From: Ahaetulla prasina
Taxonomy: Eukaryota; Chordata; Lepidosauria; Squamata; Colubridae
Assembly: GCF_028640845.1 (NCBI RefSeq)
Contig: NC_080543.1
Span: forward strand, 93,671,825-93,735,824
Direction: 5' to 3'
Length of the DNA: 64,000 nucleotides
Positions 45,754 to 57,417 of this stretch are shown in pieces. The position numbers and the translations under genes were made by a program. The notes beneath the pieces were generated by a model, which searched no databases, was not told the origin of the DNA, and was given only the letters and a program-made list of their open reading frames with translations. The number at the start of each line of letters is the position of its first letter. The first letter of the stretch is position 1.

Positions 45754-46514
45754 TATATTTGTATACTGCCCATCTCCCGAAGGACTCAGGGCGGTTCACA
45801 GCCAATAAAACAACAGAAAACATATAATACATATAAAACAGAAAAAAGAATAGACAATTAAATTCAGTTGATGCCTTAAAACTTTTAAATACAAATTTAA
45901 AACCCCATTTAAACCCCTGATTTAAAAACCCCAATATAAAACTACGTTCAAGCTAGTCCTGCTCTTCGAAACAGCAATGTCTTCAGCTCGCGGCGGAAGG
46001 ACCTGAGATTGGGGAGTTGAGGGAGCTCGTTCCAGAGGGTAGGGGCCCCCACAGAGAAGGCCCTCCCCCTGGAGGTCGCCAGCTGACATTGTTTAGCTGA
46101 CGGTATCCGGAGGAGGCCCTCTCTGTGAGAGCGCACTGGTCGGTGAGAGGCTAATGGTGGCAGTAGGCGTTCCCGTAAATATCCCGGCCCTAGGCCATGG
46201 AGCGTTTTAAAGGTGATAACAAGTACCTTGAAGTGAACCCGGAAGACCACCGGGAGCCAGTGCAGATTACGCAGGAGGGGTGTTACACGGGAGCCACAAG
46301 GTGCTCCCTCTATCACCCGCGCAGCCGCATTCTTGACCAGTTGGAGTCTCCGGGTACCCTTCAAGGGGAGCCCCATGTAGAGAGCATTACAGTAGTCCAG
46401 GCGGGATGTAGCAAGGGCATGAGCGACTGTGCATAAGGAAGCCCGATCCAGAAAGGGGCGTAACTGGCGTATCAGACGAACCTGATGAAAAGCTCCCCTG
46501 GTGACGGCCATCAT
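45753..46514 (-). pseudogene. L2 LINE, C-terminal fragment
   Basis: The minus frame 46514-45948 (188 codons) covers the region after the RT: FHQVRLIRQLRPFLD, LDYCNALYMGLPLKG, LHWLPVVFRVHFK and WNELPQLPNLRSFRREL. It lacks a few residues before RSFRREL compared with the other copies. The 3' hairpin (CTGCCCATCTCCCGAAGGAC ... GGGCGG) precedes the ATT array. It is 5'-truncated at 46515, so the RT catalytic core is absent. Confidence 0.92.
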
Positions 46515-47293
46515 ATGATCTCATATTAGAGAGAAGTATGCATTGTAATTTGTAATTATGTCAGTGTCATCCTTCTCACTGTAAAATGAATACTTATTCT
46601 TCAACACTCATTCAATCTTAAAAGATAGTTCTGAAAAAAATTAAAAGGTGAAGGAATGTAAGCACAAATATTCATTTATTAACATATCATCCTATCCTAC
46701 AGCCCTGGGAAGTGATTAAGTTACAGGAAATGCAATAAACAGATTGTCATCTCATTTCAATTCATAAATATAAAGAAAAATGAATAAAAAGGCTTTCTCC
46801 ACGAAGGACAAGAGCACCAAGGGCTCATAAAATAAGGTTGACTTTTGGATGTTTCCTAAAAGCTGGGTTTGAAGAAGCTAAGAGCATCTCCTTGGAGCAG
46901 CATGTTTCACAGAGTTTGGGGTATAATCTAAGAAGCTGCCTCGTGGGCCATAGCTTTTTAATTTGCTGTGGTGGTGGCATCCTAAACAGCCTTATTCTGA
47001 CAACTTAACAGGACAGTCAAACTCATTTTGGATATGACAGTACTCAAAGTACTATGCCACATAGACCCTTAAAGTAAATGACTAACACTGAATTGGGCAC
47101 TGAAGCCTCTGCAGTGACAATAAAATTGGTGTTATTTGGCAATGTAGGGATCAATCTACCAGCTGTGGGGCTGCTGTTTATTGTAATAGTTGTAACTTCT
47201 AAGTTGTCTCCAAAGTGAGAAGCTGCTTAATTAGCATTAGTTTACATAAAGAACCCTTTATACCTTTCTGTATTCACATGTAGCTTTGAGTAT
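46515..47293. other. Unannotated sequence
   Basis: No gene or repeat recognised. Confidence 0.5.
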
Positions 47294-47301
47294 ATCTAGG
47301 T

Positions 47302-48177
47302 CAGCGGTCTGCAATCTTAAACACCCAAAGAGCCATTTGGACCTGTTCCCAAGTGAAAAGAATAACTGGGAACCACAAAACCTGGGTGGGCGTAACCAAC
47401 ACAATGTCACTCACTCCCAGTCACATGACCCCCCTAGTCACGCCTACCCAGCCAGTCATTAGGGCAGAGAACCAGGAACCACAAAACCCTTTTCTCTCTC
47501 CCCCCCCCTCTCTCAGCATCTCTCTCTCCCCCTCTCCCTCTTGCAAGAGGGTTGCAAGAGGAGAAGGAGGAGGAGGGGCGCCTGAAAGGAAGCCTCTGCT
47601 GCGATTCGTGCTCATTCCTCAGCCAGCCCAGATTTCCAAAAAAAGAAAGAAAAGGAGTAGCAAAGAGTCCTAAGGAGAGCTTGCTGGCTTGGCCCAGCCT
47701 CAGCTTTCCTGACCCCCGGGATGGGTATGTGAGGCTCGGTGAGACCAGCCCTCTTTTCCCTCTGCCCTGAGCTTCTTAAAGCCGTGTCTGGGCACTGCAG
47801 ACCCATTCTCCTTTCGATTGTCCTATCCTGTCGGATCCTATTCCCACCCTGCCAGCCTTTGTGTTAGCGAGGCTGGCGTGGGTCACAGCTGGGTTGGGCC
47901 AGTGTCTTGGTGGGAGAGCAGGTTGCACACTCCCCAAGTGACTGAGGCACCCCCAGCACCAACAAGGACCAGAAGAAGCTCCAGTAAGAGTGAGATGCTG
48001 AAGAATCATCCCCTGCCGCTTCTCCACCCACCCGTTGCCCTTACCTTCTCAGGCCAGGCGAGGAGTGATTGGGAGGGGAGGGCGAGGGGCGAGGCCAGCC
48101 AGTGATGGGACAGGGAGCCGCAGCAGAGATCCCAAAGAGCCACAAGTGGCTCCAGAGCCACAGGTTGCCGACACCTG
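47302..48177. mobile_element. Non-autonomous hAT, 876 bp
   Basis: The left end is CAGCGGTCTGCAATCTTAAA and the right end is CACAGGTTGCCGACACCTG. They are flanked by ATCTAGGT (47294-47301) and ATCTGGGT (48178-48185), an 8-bp duplication with one mismatch. The interior is G/C-rich with no transposase motif. Frames inside it are not called as genes. Confidence 0.85.
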
Positions 48178-48185
48178 ATCTGGGT

Positions 48186-48645
48186 CAATGCTAGAAAAGA
48201 ATGTCCGTAACGCAGACAGAAAGCAGAAAGTGAAAAGATAGATCTATTGGAAACAATATACAAGAGATTAGAGATCTTGAATTGCTTTCATCTCAGAAAA
48301 TAAGAAATTCCCTTTGAGAAGGCGCAGATGTTCAAATAAAAATATAAACTATACTAGTTGAGAGTCCACCATCTATAAATGTACATTAACTGTGCATTGG
48401 AAAAGAGTTTGTATATGTTTTTACTATCCTCTTTGAACAACATTAGACTTAAAAAAAGGATTGGCAGGAGCGTAAGTAACAACGTCTAAACTTGTGCACA
48501 TCTGGCAGTAGCAGACTGTAACTAACACTTCATAATTGATATTACAAAGCAGGGATATGTACTGGAAAAGGACAATTGTATTTAGTCCTATGTTATGGTT
48601 TGCTCGTTAATTAGTTTGGCTATTAGTTAATTAGTTTGGCTATAT
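48186..48645. other. Unannotated sequence
   Basis: Contains only a short direct repeat TTAGTTTGGCTATTAGTTAA near 48610-48640. Confidence 0.5.
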
Positions 48646-50062
48646 ATAGACCCCTTGCAATTTGCATACCGAGCAAATAGATCAACAGATGATGCTGTTA
48701 ATATGGCTCTGCACTACATCCTACAACATCTTGAGTCTCCAAAGACCTATGCAAGGGTCCTTTTTGTAGACTTTAGTTCAGCATTCAATACCATCATTCC
48801 AGACATTCTTCTAACTAAGCTAAACCAGCTACAGGTACCGGAACAGACTTGTAAGTGGATCACAAGCTTCCTAACAAACAGGAAGCAGCAGGTGAAGCTA
48901 AGCAAGATCACATCAAATACCTGTACAATTAGCACAGGGGCCCCCCAAGGCTGTGTGCTCTCCCCACTTCTCTTCTCTCTGTATACCAATGACTGCATCT
49001 CCAATGATCCATCTGTTAAGCTACTGAAGTTCGCAGATGACACAACAGTGATTGGTCTCATTCGAGACAATGACGAATCCGCATATAGACGAGAGGTCGA
49101 ACGACTAGCCTTGTGGTGCAACCAAAACAATCTGGAACTGAACACACTCAAAACCGTAGAAATGGTGGTAGATTTTAGGAAAACCCCTTCCATACTTCCA
49201 CCTCTCACAATACTTGACAACACAGTATCAACAGTAGAAACCTTCAAATTTCTGGGTTCTATCATATCGCAAGATCTCAAATGGACAGCTAACATCAAAA
49301 CATCATTAAAAAAGGACAACAAAGAATGTTCTTTCTGCGCCAACTCAGTAAGCTCAAACTGCCCAAGGAGCTGCTGATCCAGTTCTACAGAGGAATTATT
49401 GAGTCTGTCATTTGCACCTCTATAACTGTCTGGTTCGGTTCTGCAACCCAACAAGAAAAACACAGACTTCAGAGGATAATTAGAACTGCAGAAAAAATAA
49501 TTGCTACCAACCTGCCTTCCATTGAGGACCTGTATACTGCACGAATCAAGAAGAGGGCCGTGAAAATATTTGCAGATCCCTCGCATCCTGGACATAAACT
49601 GTTTCAACTCCTACCCTCAAAACGACGCTATAGAGCACTGCACACCAGAACAACTAGACACAAGAACAGTTTTTTCCCGAAGGCCATCACTCTGCTAAAC
49701 AAATAATTCCCTCAACACTGTCAGACTATTTACTGAATCTGCACTACTATTAATCGTTTCATAGTTCCCATCACCAATCTCTTTCCACTTATGACTGTAT
49801 GACTATAACTTGTTGCTGGCAATCCTTATGATTTATATTGATATATTGACCATCAATTGTGTTGTAAATGTTGTACCTTGATGAACGTATCTTTTCTTTT
49901 ATGTACACTGAGAGCATATGCACCAAGACAAATTCCTTGTGTGTCCAATCACACTTGGCCAATAAAAATTCTATTCTATTCTATTCTATTCTATTCTATT
50001 CTATTCTATTCTATTCTATTCTATTCTATTCTATTCTATTCTATTCTATTCTATTCTATTCT
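48646..50062 (+). pseudogene. Rex1-type LINE, RT to 3' tail
   Basis: 5'-truncated within the RT. The frame 48655-49377 carries QFAYRANRSTDDAV, LFVDFSSAFNTIIPD, GAPQGCVLSPLLFSLYTND and KFADDTTVIGL with an intact FADD. A one-base loss in an A-run near 49300 shifts to the frame 49326-49706, which carries the C-terminus (SVICTSITVWFGSATQQEK, IKKRAVKIFADPSHPGHKL). The 3' UTR ends in CACTTGGCCAATAAAAATTC, then a 95-bp (TTCTA)n tail (49968-50062), the longest in the window. Confidence 0.92.
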
Positions 50063-51333
50063 AATTTAAACTCATCCAGTCTAGATCTGTAAATACATTT
50101 TTAATGGGACTGTACAGTTATTGAGTTCAAGATATGCAGGTTCTAGGACTATGCAAATCCTATTAACTGAAATATTTTGACACATGAGGGATATGAATGG
50201 AACCCCCTTTGTAAAAGTAATTGTCTTCATGCTTTCAGCTGCTTCTGTTACATGCTTCTGAATGCATATATTTGTACAAACCCCTTCACTTTGCTGAGAA
50301 AACAGAAGTTCTGAAGGATTTGCACAGATCTTACAGTTTCACAATGAGTGGGCTTTTTGATTAAATTATAGACTGAGAAATTTATTTATTTATTAATTAA
50401 ATGTATTTGTTGCCCAACTTGACACTTTTAATCTTGTAAGAGTGGGAGGCTTACAAGGTTAAAAGCAGTAAAAACTATACAAATATATATAAAGAAATAA
50501 ATGTTCTCTTAGGAATAGATCATACTCTTCTGTTTACAACAGCAAAACATCATCCTATTAATCTGGAACATTATTTTCAACTCTTGACTGAAAAAACAAG
50601 ACAAACTGAGATTTTTCTCCGGAAAGTATGCATTTTGTGCATTTTTTCTTAGCTAATCTTTTTGCTACATAATTTGTCTGGCTTTTCTTTTGCTTAAATC
50701 AAACAATTCAATCTGTACAATTATTACATGGGAAGAAAAGAATATATTTAACTTTTAAAATAACCTTTCTCACCGGTAGGAGAATAGGAACAAGAGCTGT
50801 CAACATTCAGCCATGTAGCCTCACCTTTAGCTGGCACAGGGGCAGAGAGATAAAGTGACAATTGTTCATCTTTCCCACTATTGAAATTAGTTAGACGTTT
50901 ATACATTTCTATTGTCTCTCTAATAATTATAGAGAAATCATTCCAGGATACTGACATTTTTCAGGTCTATTATGTGATTTGATCATTGTGATTGGTGTTC
51001 AGCCATTTCTGACAGCCTTCGGTTCCATAGAATGTAGAATTAAGGAGGGTGAAAAGACTTAAAAACACAAGACAATCAATTATCCACTGTCATCTACACA
51101 GTAGTTAGCAACTACATGCTAGTTAGCATGTCACTCCATTAAACATAGGCAGGGTATATTGGAAGCCTAATTCCAACAGCAATGACTTTTTCAGTACCTC
51201 ATGGTCAATTGACCGGATGGGAACAGTAAAGAGAGAAGATGGACAGTTACATAGTCTATATCCTCATTTTGTTTGTCACCATTCCCTGCTTTTTGTTAAA
51301 GAGATTGCTAATCTGAGATAACTTCCTTCTTCC

Positions 51334-51335
<2 letters not shown>
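50063..51335. other. Unannotated sequence
   Basis: No gene or repeat recognised beyond short ATTT runs near 50380. Confidence 0.5.
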
Positions 51336-51370
<35 letters not shown>

Positions 51371-51371
51371 G

Positions 51372-51414
<43 letters not shown>

Positions 51415-51421
51415 AGAGAGA
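51336..51421. repeat. (CA)n microsatellite with (AG)n end
   Basis: CA repeats with a CGCA interruption near 51366, ending in six AG units. Confidence 0.95.
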
Positions 51422-51474
51422 CTTATGCTCTCTGATTCTCATCATGGTAGGATGTCCTCAGTTATTTGCAAATA

Positions 51475-51524
51475 GGTATGTATGTATGTATGTATGTATG
51501 TATGTATGTATGTATGTATGTATA
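51475..51524. repeat. (GTAT)n microsatellite
   Basis: About twelve GTAT units, immediately left of a hAT insertion. Confidence 0.95.
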
Positions 51525-51535
51525 TTTGCCTAGCC

Positions 51536-52208
51536 CAGGGGTGTCCAAACTTTTTTTGGTAAGGGCCAAATACAGAAAAATAAGCAAAGGCCCGGGCCAC
51601 ACCATTGAACGGGGGTGGGTCCTAAATTTTTTTCGTACCAGTTCTGTGGGCGTGGCTTATTTTGGGGTGTGGCTTGGTGGTCATGTGACTGGTGGGCATG
51701 GCTAACTGCTCATGTGACTGGGTGGGCATGGCTAACTGCTCATGTGACTGGGTGGGCATGGCTAACTGCTCATGTGACTGAGTGGATGTGGCTATGGGCA
51801 TAGAACAGGGGTGTCCAAACTTGGTCTCTTTAAGACTTGTGGACTTCAACTCCCAGAGTCCCTCAGAGTCCCTCAGCCAGCAAAGCTCAACCAGTTCAAC
51901 CAGGGGCACACCCCCTTCTGCGCCCAGCCAGGAGCCTCGCCAGGCGGCCCGAGGAAGGCGAGGGTAGAACTGCTGGGGTCGGGCATGGCCAGCAGCCTCT
52001 TTCCCGCTCGCCGCCTCCTCCGCCCCTTCCCTTCATTATTCCCCGCCCATGGGGAGGAGCCGCGAGCCTCGCAGCAAACCACCGGGCAAGCACCGGGAGG
52101 CGGCCAAAAAGGGCCATATTCAGTTATACTTTCAGAGTTTGCTGCGGGCCAATAAAAACTGACCCGCGGGCCGCAGTTGGCCCGCGGGCCGTAGTTTGGA
52201 CACCCCTG
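51536..52208. mobile_element. Composite hAT element, 673 bp
   Basis: The termini CAGGGGTGTCCAAACTTTTT and GTAGTTTGGACACCCCTG are inverted repeats of about 16 bp. The flanks GCCTAGCC and GCGTAACC look like an 8-bp duplication with two changes. A second left-type terminus, CAGGGGTGTCCAAACTTGGT, occurs at 51806, so one element probably sits in another or a chimera was mobilised. A 30-bp minisatellite (CATGTGACTGGGTGGGCATG...) occupies about 51690-51780. Confidence 0.8.
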
Positions 52209-52216
52209 GCGTAACC

Positions 52217-52891
52217 CTACATTGTATTTTTGTTAATAAATCTCTTCTCGTCTTTTCTCTGTTATTATTTTAAAACCTTCTTCACTAAACATTGATCAGG
52301 TAAAATTCATGCTGCCAAAAACATCCTCTAACTCATACAAGAATGCTTCAACTTTCCAACTGCCAAGTTCTTTGTCAGGTGTGGTCTAAAGAGAGTTGCC
52401 TGTTAGTGCAGATTCATTGTCTCACACCATACCCAGAAATCATTTCACCCTTGAATAGGAGGCATGAACGTTTACATTCTATGTCCATGTGAACAGTTTT
52501 AGTGGTCATTATTTGCAAAAGCCAATTCATCCACAATATGGAGGGATAGCAATAGGGCTAGGCAGAAACATTTCCCTGTACTTTTCCTCTATCAGTTCTT
52601 ACTCAGATTGATAAAGAAAATTTGCTTTGGAGAAAATTCTCATGGATGGATAATGATAGTTGTGCCCTTATTTAGTTACAACGTGGCCAAATGCTGTGTT
52701 TGAGTGAATGTGTGTCTTCTTCTGTAAAATCATCTTTCCAATCATTTGCAGCCTTGTTGGTATCCTAAGTGTCAATTAAATCACAAGGGCTTTTTTGGTA
52801 GCTGTCAATTTACCATTAGCAATACCATTAGTATTACCTTTACTTGAGAAATTGTTTGGGATTTTTACTTCATCTGATGGTGAAATTTAGA
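52217..52891. other. Unannotated sequence
   Basis: No gene or repeat recognised. Confidence 0.5.
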
Positions 52892-53354
52892 GAATAGAAT
52901 AAATAGAATAGAATTTTTATTGGCCAAGTGTGATTGGACACACAAGGAATTTGCTTTGGTGCTTATGCTCTCAGTGTACAAAAAGAAAAGATATGTTCAT
53001 CAAGAATTCTAAGGTACAACACTTAATGATAGTCATAGGGTACAAATAAGCAATCAGAAAACAATCAATATCAATATAAATCGTAAGGATACAAGCAACA
53101 AAGATACAGTCATACAGTCTTAAATGGAAGGAGATGGGTGATGGGAACGATGAGGAGATTAATAGTAGTGCAGATTTAGTAAATAGTTTGACAGTGTTGA
53201 GGGAATTTTTGTTTAGCAGAGTGATGGCATTCGGGGAAAAACTGTTCTTGTGTCTAGTTGTTCTGGTGTGCAGTGCTCTATAGCGTCGTTTTGAGGGTAG
53301 GAGTTGAAACAGTTTATGTCCAGGATGTGAGGGGTCTGTAAATATTTTCACAGC
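52892..53354 (-). pseudogene. Rex1-type LINE, 3' end only
   Basis: A reversed copy with an impure AATAG tail at 52892-52912, the family 3' UTR, and the last coding block. The minus frame 53351-52971 begins MKIFTDPSHPGHKLFQLLPS. It is 5'-truncated at about 53354. Confidence 0.88.
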
Positions 53355-53687
53355 AACTATTTACCCAATTTCCTTGCCTTCAAATTGAGCAGAGAATTTT
53401 CAAAAGGGTCTATATGTCATCACAAGAAAGCAGTGTCTCATGTTTACTACACCTCATCATTCTCTGCTAAAAGACAAATTCAATGGATATATTCTACTGA
53501 AAATCCCCACAAAAGTGGAAAATTTCATTACAAAATAGTGTATGGGATTTCTTAAAGTGTTTGTTTTAATTTATTATTTCTTAATACTTCCATTTGCTTT
53601 AATTTGCAGTAAAAATGATTCTGAGATGCCAATTATGATACATGAGAAGCAAAGAAGCAAAGAAAATGCTACTGTGCCAGCTAAAGG

Positions 53688-54840
53688 TACCGGAACAGAC
53701 TTGTAAGTGGATCACAAGCTTCCTAACAAACAGGAAGCAGCAGGTGAAGCTAAGCAAGATCACATCAAATACCTGTACAATTAGCACAGGGGGGCCCCCA
53801 AGGCTGTGTGCTCTCCCCACTTCTCTTCTCTCTGTATACCAATGACTGCATCTACAATGATCCATCTGTTAAGCTACTGAAGTTCGCAGATGACACAACA
53901 GTGATTGGTCTCATTCGAGACAATGACGAATCCGCATATAGACGAGAGGTCGAACGACTAGCCTTGTGGTGCAACCAAAACAATCTGGAACTGAACACAC
54001 TCAAAACCGTAGAAATGGTGGTAGACTTTAGGAAAAACCCTTCCATACTTCCCCCTCTCACAATACTTGACAACACAGTATCAACAGTAGAAACCTTCAA
54101 ATTTCTGGGTTCTATCATATCGCAAGATCTCAAATGGACAGCTAACATCAAAAACATCATTAAAAAAGGACAACAAAGAATGTTCTTTCTGCGCCAACTC
54201 AGTAAGCTCAAACTGCCCAAGGAGCTGCTGATCCAATTCTACAGAGGAATTATTGAGTCTGTCATTTGCACCTCTATAACTGTCTGGTTCGGTTCTGCAA
54301 CCCAACAAGAAAAACACAGACTTCAGAGGATAATTAGAACTGCAGAAAAAATAATTGCTACCAACCTGCCTTCCATTGAGGACCTGTATACTGCACGAAT
54401 CAAGAAGAGGGCGTGAAAATATTTGCAGATCCCTCGCATCCTGGACATAAACTGTTTCAACTCCTACCCTCAAAACGACGCTATAGAGCACTGCACACCA
54501 GAACAACAAGACACAAGAACAGTTTTTTCCCGAAGGCCATCACTCTGCTAAACATATAATTCCATCAACACTGTCAGACTATTTACTGAATCTGCACTAC
54601 TATTAATCGTTTCATAGTTCCCATCACCAATCTCTTTCCACTTATGACTGTATGACTATAACTTGTTGCTGGCAATCTTTATGATTTATATTGATATATT
54701 GATCATCAATTGTGTTGTAAATGTTGTACCTTGATGAACGTATCTTTTCTTTTATGTACACTGAGAGCATATGCACCAAGACAAATTCCTTGTGTGTCCA
54801 ATCACACTTGGCCAATAAATTCTATTCTATTCTATTCTAA
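53688..54840 (+). pseudogene. Rex1-type LINE, RT to 3' tail
   Basis: 5'-truncated further than the copy at 48646, but otherwise very similar. The frame 53642-53845 carries VPEQTCKWITSFLTNRKQQV. A longer G/C run near 53790-53801 shifts to 53808-54416, which holds KFADDTTVIGL and TSITVWFGSATQQEK. A one-base loss near 54412 ends that frame early. The tail is only about 20 bp of TTCTA. CTAAAGGT occurs at both edges (about 53680 and 54837) and may be a target duplication, but the left copy also resembles element sequence. Confidence 0.9.
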
Positions 54841-55950
54841 AGGTGAGGCTTTAGCAGAAGGATGACAGTTTTCATTCCCGGCTTTTTATTGAAGAAAAAG
54901 ATTATTAAAATGAAAAGAAAACTATTTTTTTTCTGTATCGGTTTTATGTTGCAACCTTATTTTTCAGGAAAAGATGCAAGGAGAGAAAGCAAAAATAGCT
55001 TTCTTTCCATCTGTATCAAATAACACAGAGGGTGAAGCTCAAGTAAGAAAAAATAGCAGGCATCTTTCAACAGAGAAGTGCCTGAATGGTGAAATATTGC
55101 TGTGGCAACAAGGTTTCAGTTCTCTGAAATAATTTGGGTGGCAAGTTTTGCAGAATTTCTCTGAACCAGTTTCTTCCGATCACAGAAAGCAATATTTCAA
55201 CAGATTCACCAATATTCGGTTTACCAGCAAGGATTATATAGTATATATACACTGTATATCATATAACGAAGCCCTAAGATTTCCAGATTGTCTTCTTTGA
55301 GCTTCAATATATACGGAGATATTTTGGCCTACTCCATCTGAAAAATATTTTCCAGCTTAAATTAGATAAGGACACCAAAGCCAACTGAAAAATGATGTTG
55401 TTGCTTTGTTGGTGTCACAAATTTGATTTAAAATGACTTTTTCTGTTCAAAGTAGGAGATTGTGTACTACATACAACCATTCTTCTGGACTCAGTATATC
55501 TTAGGCCTATGCTAGGCATGAACACACCATTATAAAAACCAACCTTAACTAACAGAGATAGTATTTTCTTTAGAAATTGCCAGGTCTATTTCCTATATGC
55601 TTGTGCGATATTAATCTGCATGTATCAAGCTGCTGTCTTTGAGGGACATTGGGATCATGATTTCCAGAATTCTCAGCCAGCCAAAAATTGTCATTCAAAT
55701 ATCTCTGGAAAACAATAGGTTTAGGGAAGTCTGCTATTATCCAACCCTGTGAAAATCAGTTGTCTAGTTGCCATAAACTGACATATACTTTAGCTCATTT
55801 GATACTTACACAATGTTTCTAAAAGTATGACTTACGGTTTGTGTTGTGCAGTTGTGGTATACATTCACATGATTGTAGCTTATTCTTCAAATAATTGATA
55901 TTCTTCAATCCATTGTCACATAAGTTCTTAAACAAACCTTTTAACATATA
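54841..55950. other. Unannotated sequence
   Basis: No gene or repeat recognised. Confidence 0.5.
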
Positions 55951-55958
55951 CACTAGAA

Positions 55959-56864
55959 CAGTGATGGCGAACCTTTTTTCCCTCGGGTGCTGGAAGCGTG
56001 TGCGTGCACATGCAACAGCACACACATGTGCTGGCACCCATAATGCAATGCGCACCCACTGCGCATGCATGCACTATCCCCCCCCACCCTGCACATGTGT
56101 CCTAGCCTCCCTGCACATATACCCCCCCTGTGCCCCGTTTTGGGCCTGGAAAACCTCCTGCACCAACCTTTGCCAGTGCGAAGGCCCTGCTCCACGCCCG
56201 GAAGCAACAACGTGACAGCCACCGGGGGCGAGGGGGTGATGGTGGCAAGGACGGGCAGGCCAGGACTTCCCTCTCTCCCCCACCTGCCCAGCCAGCGCAT
56301 GGGGCAGCATTCTCCCTGCAGCTGCCATTGCTGCTGCTCTTCTGGGGCTGCGGGGCTGGGCAGGAGGAACACTGGAGACAGCGCACTGGCTGGGAAGCGG
56401 TTGCGCTTCCTTCGCAGAAGTGGCAAGTGAGGCTGTGCGGGGGCCGTCCAGCTCTTCTGGGGTGCCCGAGCTGGGCAGGTGCTCCAGACTGCCTGGGGCC
56501 ATGCAAGAAGCCCGCTCAGGTAGGAGGGGAACTGGATGACAGCTCTGGGCTCCCTGCTCCACGTCTTTTGGCATGCGGACCCATTGCTCTTGCCACTGCT
56601 GGTCTTTACATGCACATGCGCACCAGCAATCAGAAGACCAAGTGGCCGATGCACATGCGCACACTGGAAATAGGTAGATCAGCTTCCTGGAATGTGCATG
56701 CGCAATGAGTGGCTGCTCTTCTGGTTTCTGGTGCGGCCTGTGCATAAAAACCAGCTGGCCAGTGAGCTGGAACCAGGAAGAGCAATGGGTGACGGCTCTG
56801 CGTGCTCAGAGAAATGGCTCTGTGAGCCACTTCCGGCACGCGTGCCATAGGTTTGCCATCACGG
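55959..56864. mobile_element. Non-autonomous hAT, 906 bp
   Basis: The termini CAGTGATGGCGAACCTTTTT and CCATAGGTTTGCCATCACGG are flanked by a perfect 8-bp duplication CACTAGAA (55951-55958 and 56865-56872). The interior is strongly GC-rich. Long open frames on both strands are composition artefacts; none has a transposase motif. Confidence 0.93.
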
Positions 56865-57140
56865 CACTAGAAATTAGCACAATATTTGAAAGGGATGGTA
56901 AGCTATTATTTGTGCATGTATCATATATTTTATTAAAGAACTACGACCAGCAAACAACAGTAAGATGGGCATGTAGTGATGAATTTACCAGATCCTCAAT
57001 GATACCTCTATTTTTCTTGATGTTCTCGAAATTATTGGGCTATAATGGTCACACTCTCTAACGGTTATATGAATTAAAGAGTCATCAGCAGAAAGGCTGT
57101 TCCCACCAAACAAAAACATTTAAGAGTCTCCAAAGTCACT

Positions 57141-57417
57141 GTTTGTTTTTACATTTTACATTTATTGTTTTTACATTTATACCCCGCCCTTCTCCGAAGA
57201 CTCAGGGTGGCTTACAGTGTATAAGGCAATAGTCTCATTCTATTTGTATATTTTTACAAAGTCAACTTATTGCCCCCCCAACAATCTGGGTCCTCATTTT
57301 ACCTACCTTATAAAGGATGGAAGGCTGAGTCAACCTTGGGCCGGGCTCGAACCTGCAGTAATTGCAGGCTTTGTGTTCTTAATAACAGGCCTTACCAGCC
57401 TGAGCTAAACCGGCCCC
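57141..57417 (-). mobile_element. tRNA SINE with L2-like tail
   Basis: A complete reversed copy. The minus-strand head starts GGGGCCGGTTTAGCTCAGGC, the B-box-like GGTTCGAGCCC lies near 57340-57350, and then come the body and the L2-type tail at 57181-57207. It is the best-preserved SINE in the window. Confidence 0.9.

Noticed and set aside
47353..48263. Possible CpG-island gene start
   Set aside because: The GC-rich block lies within hAT termini with an 8-bp duplication, and no splice or coding signal is convincing.
56065..56745. Several long frames in a GC-rich block, suggestive of an exon
   Set aside because: All lie within a hAT bounded by a perfect 8-bp duplication. Five overlapping frames are open at once, which points to composition.
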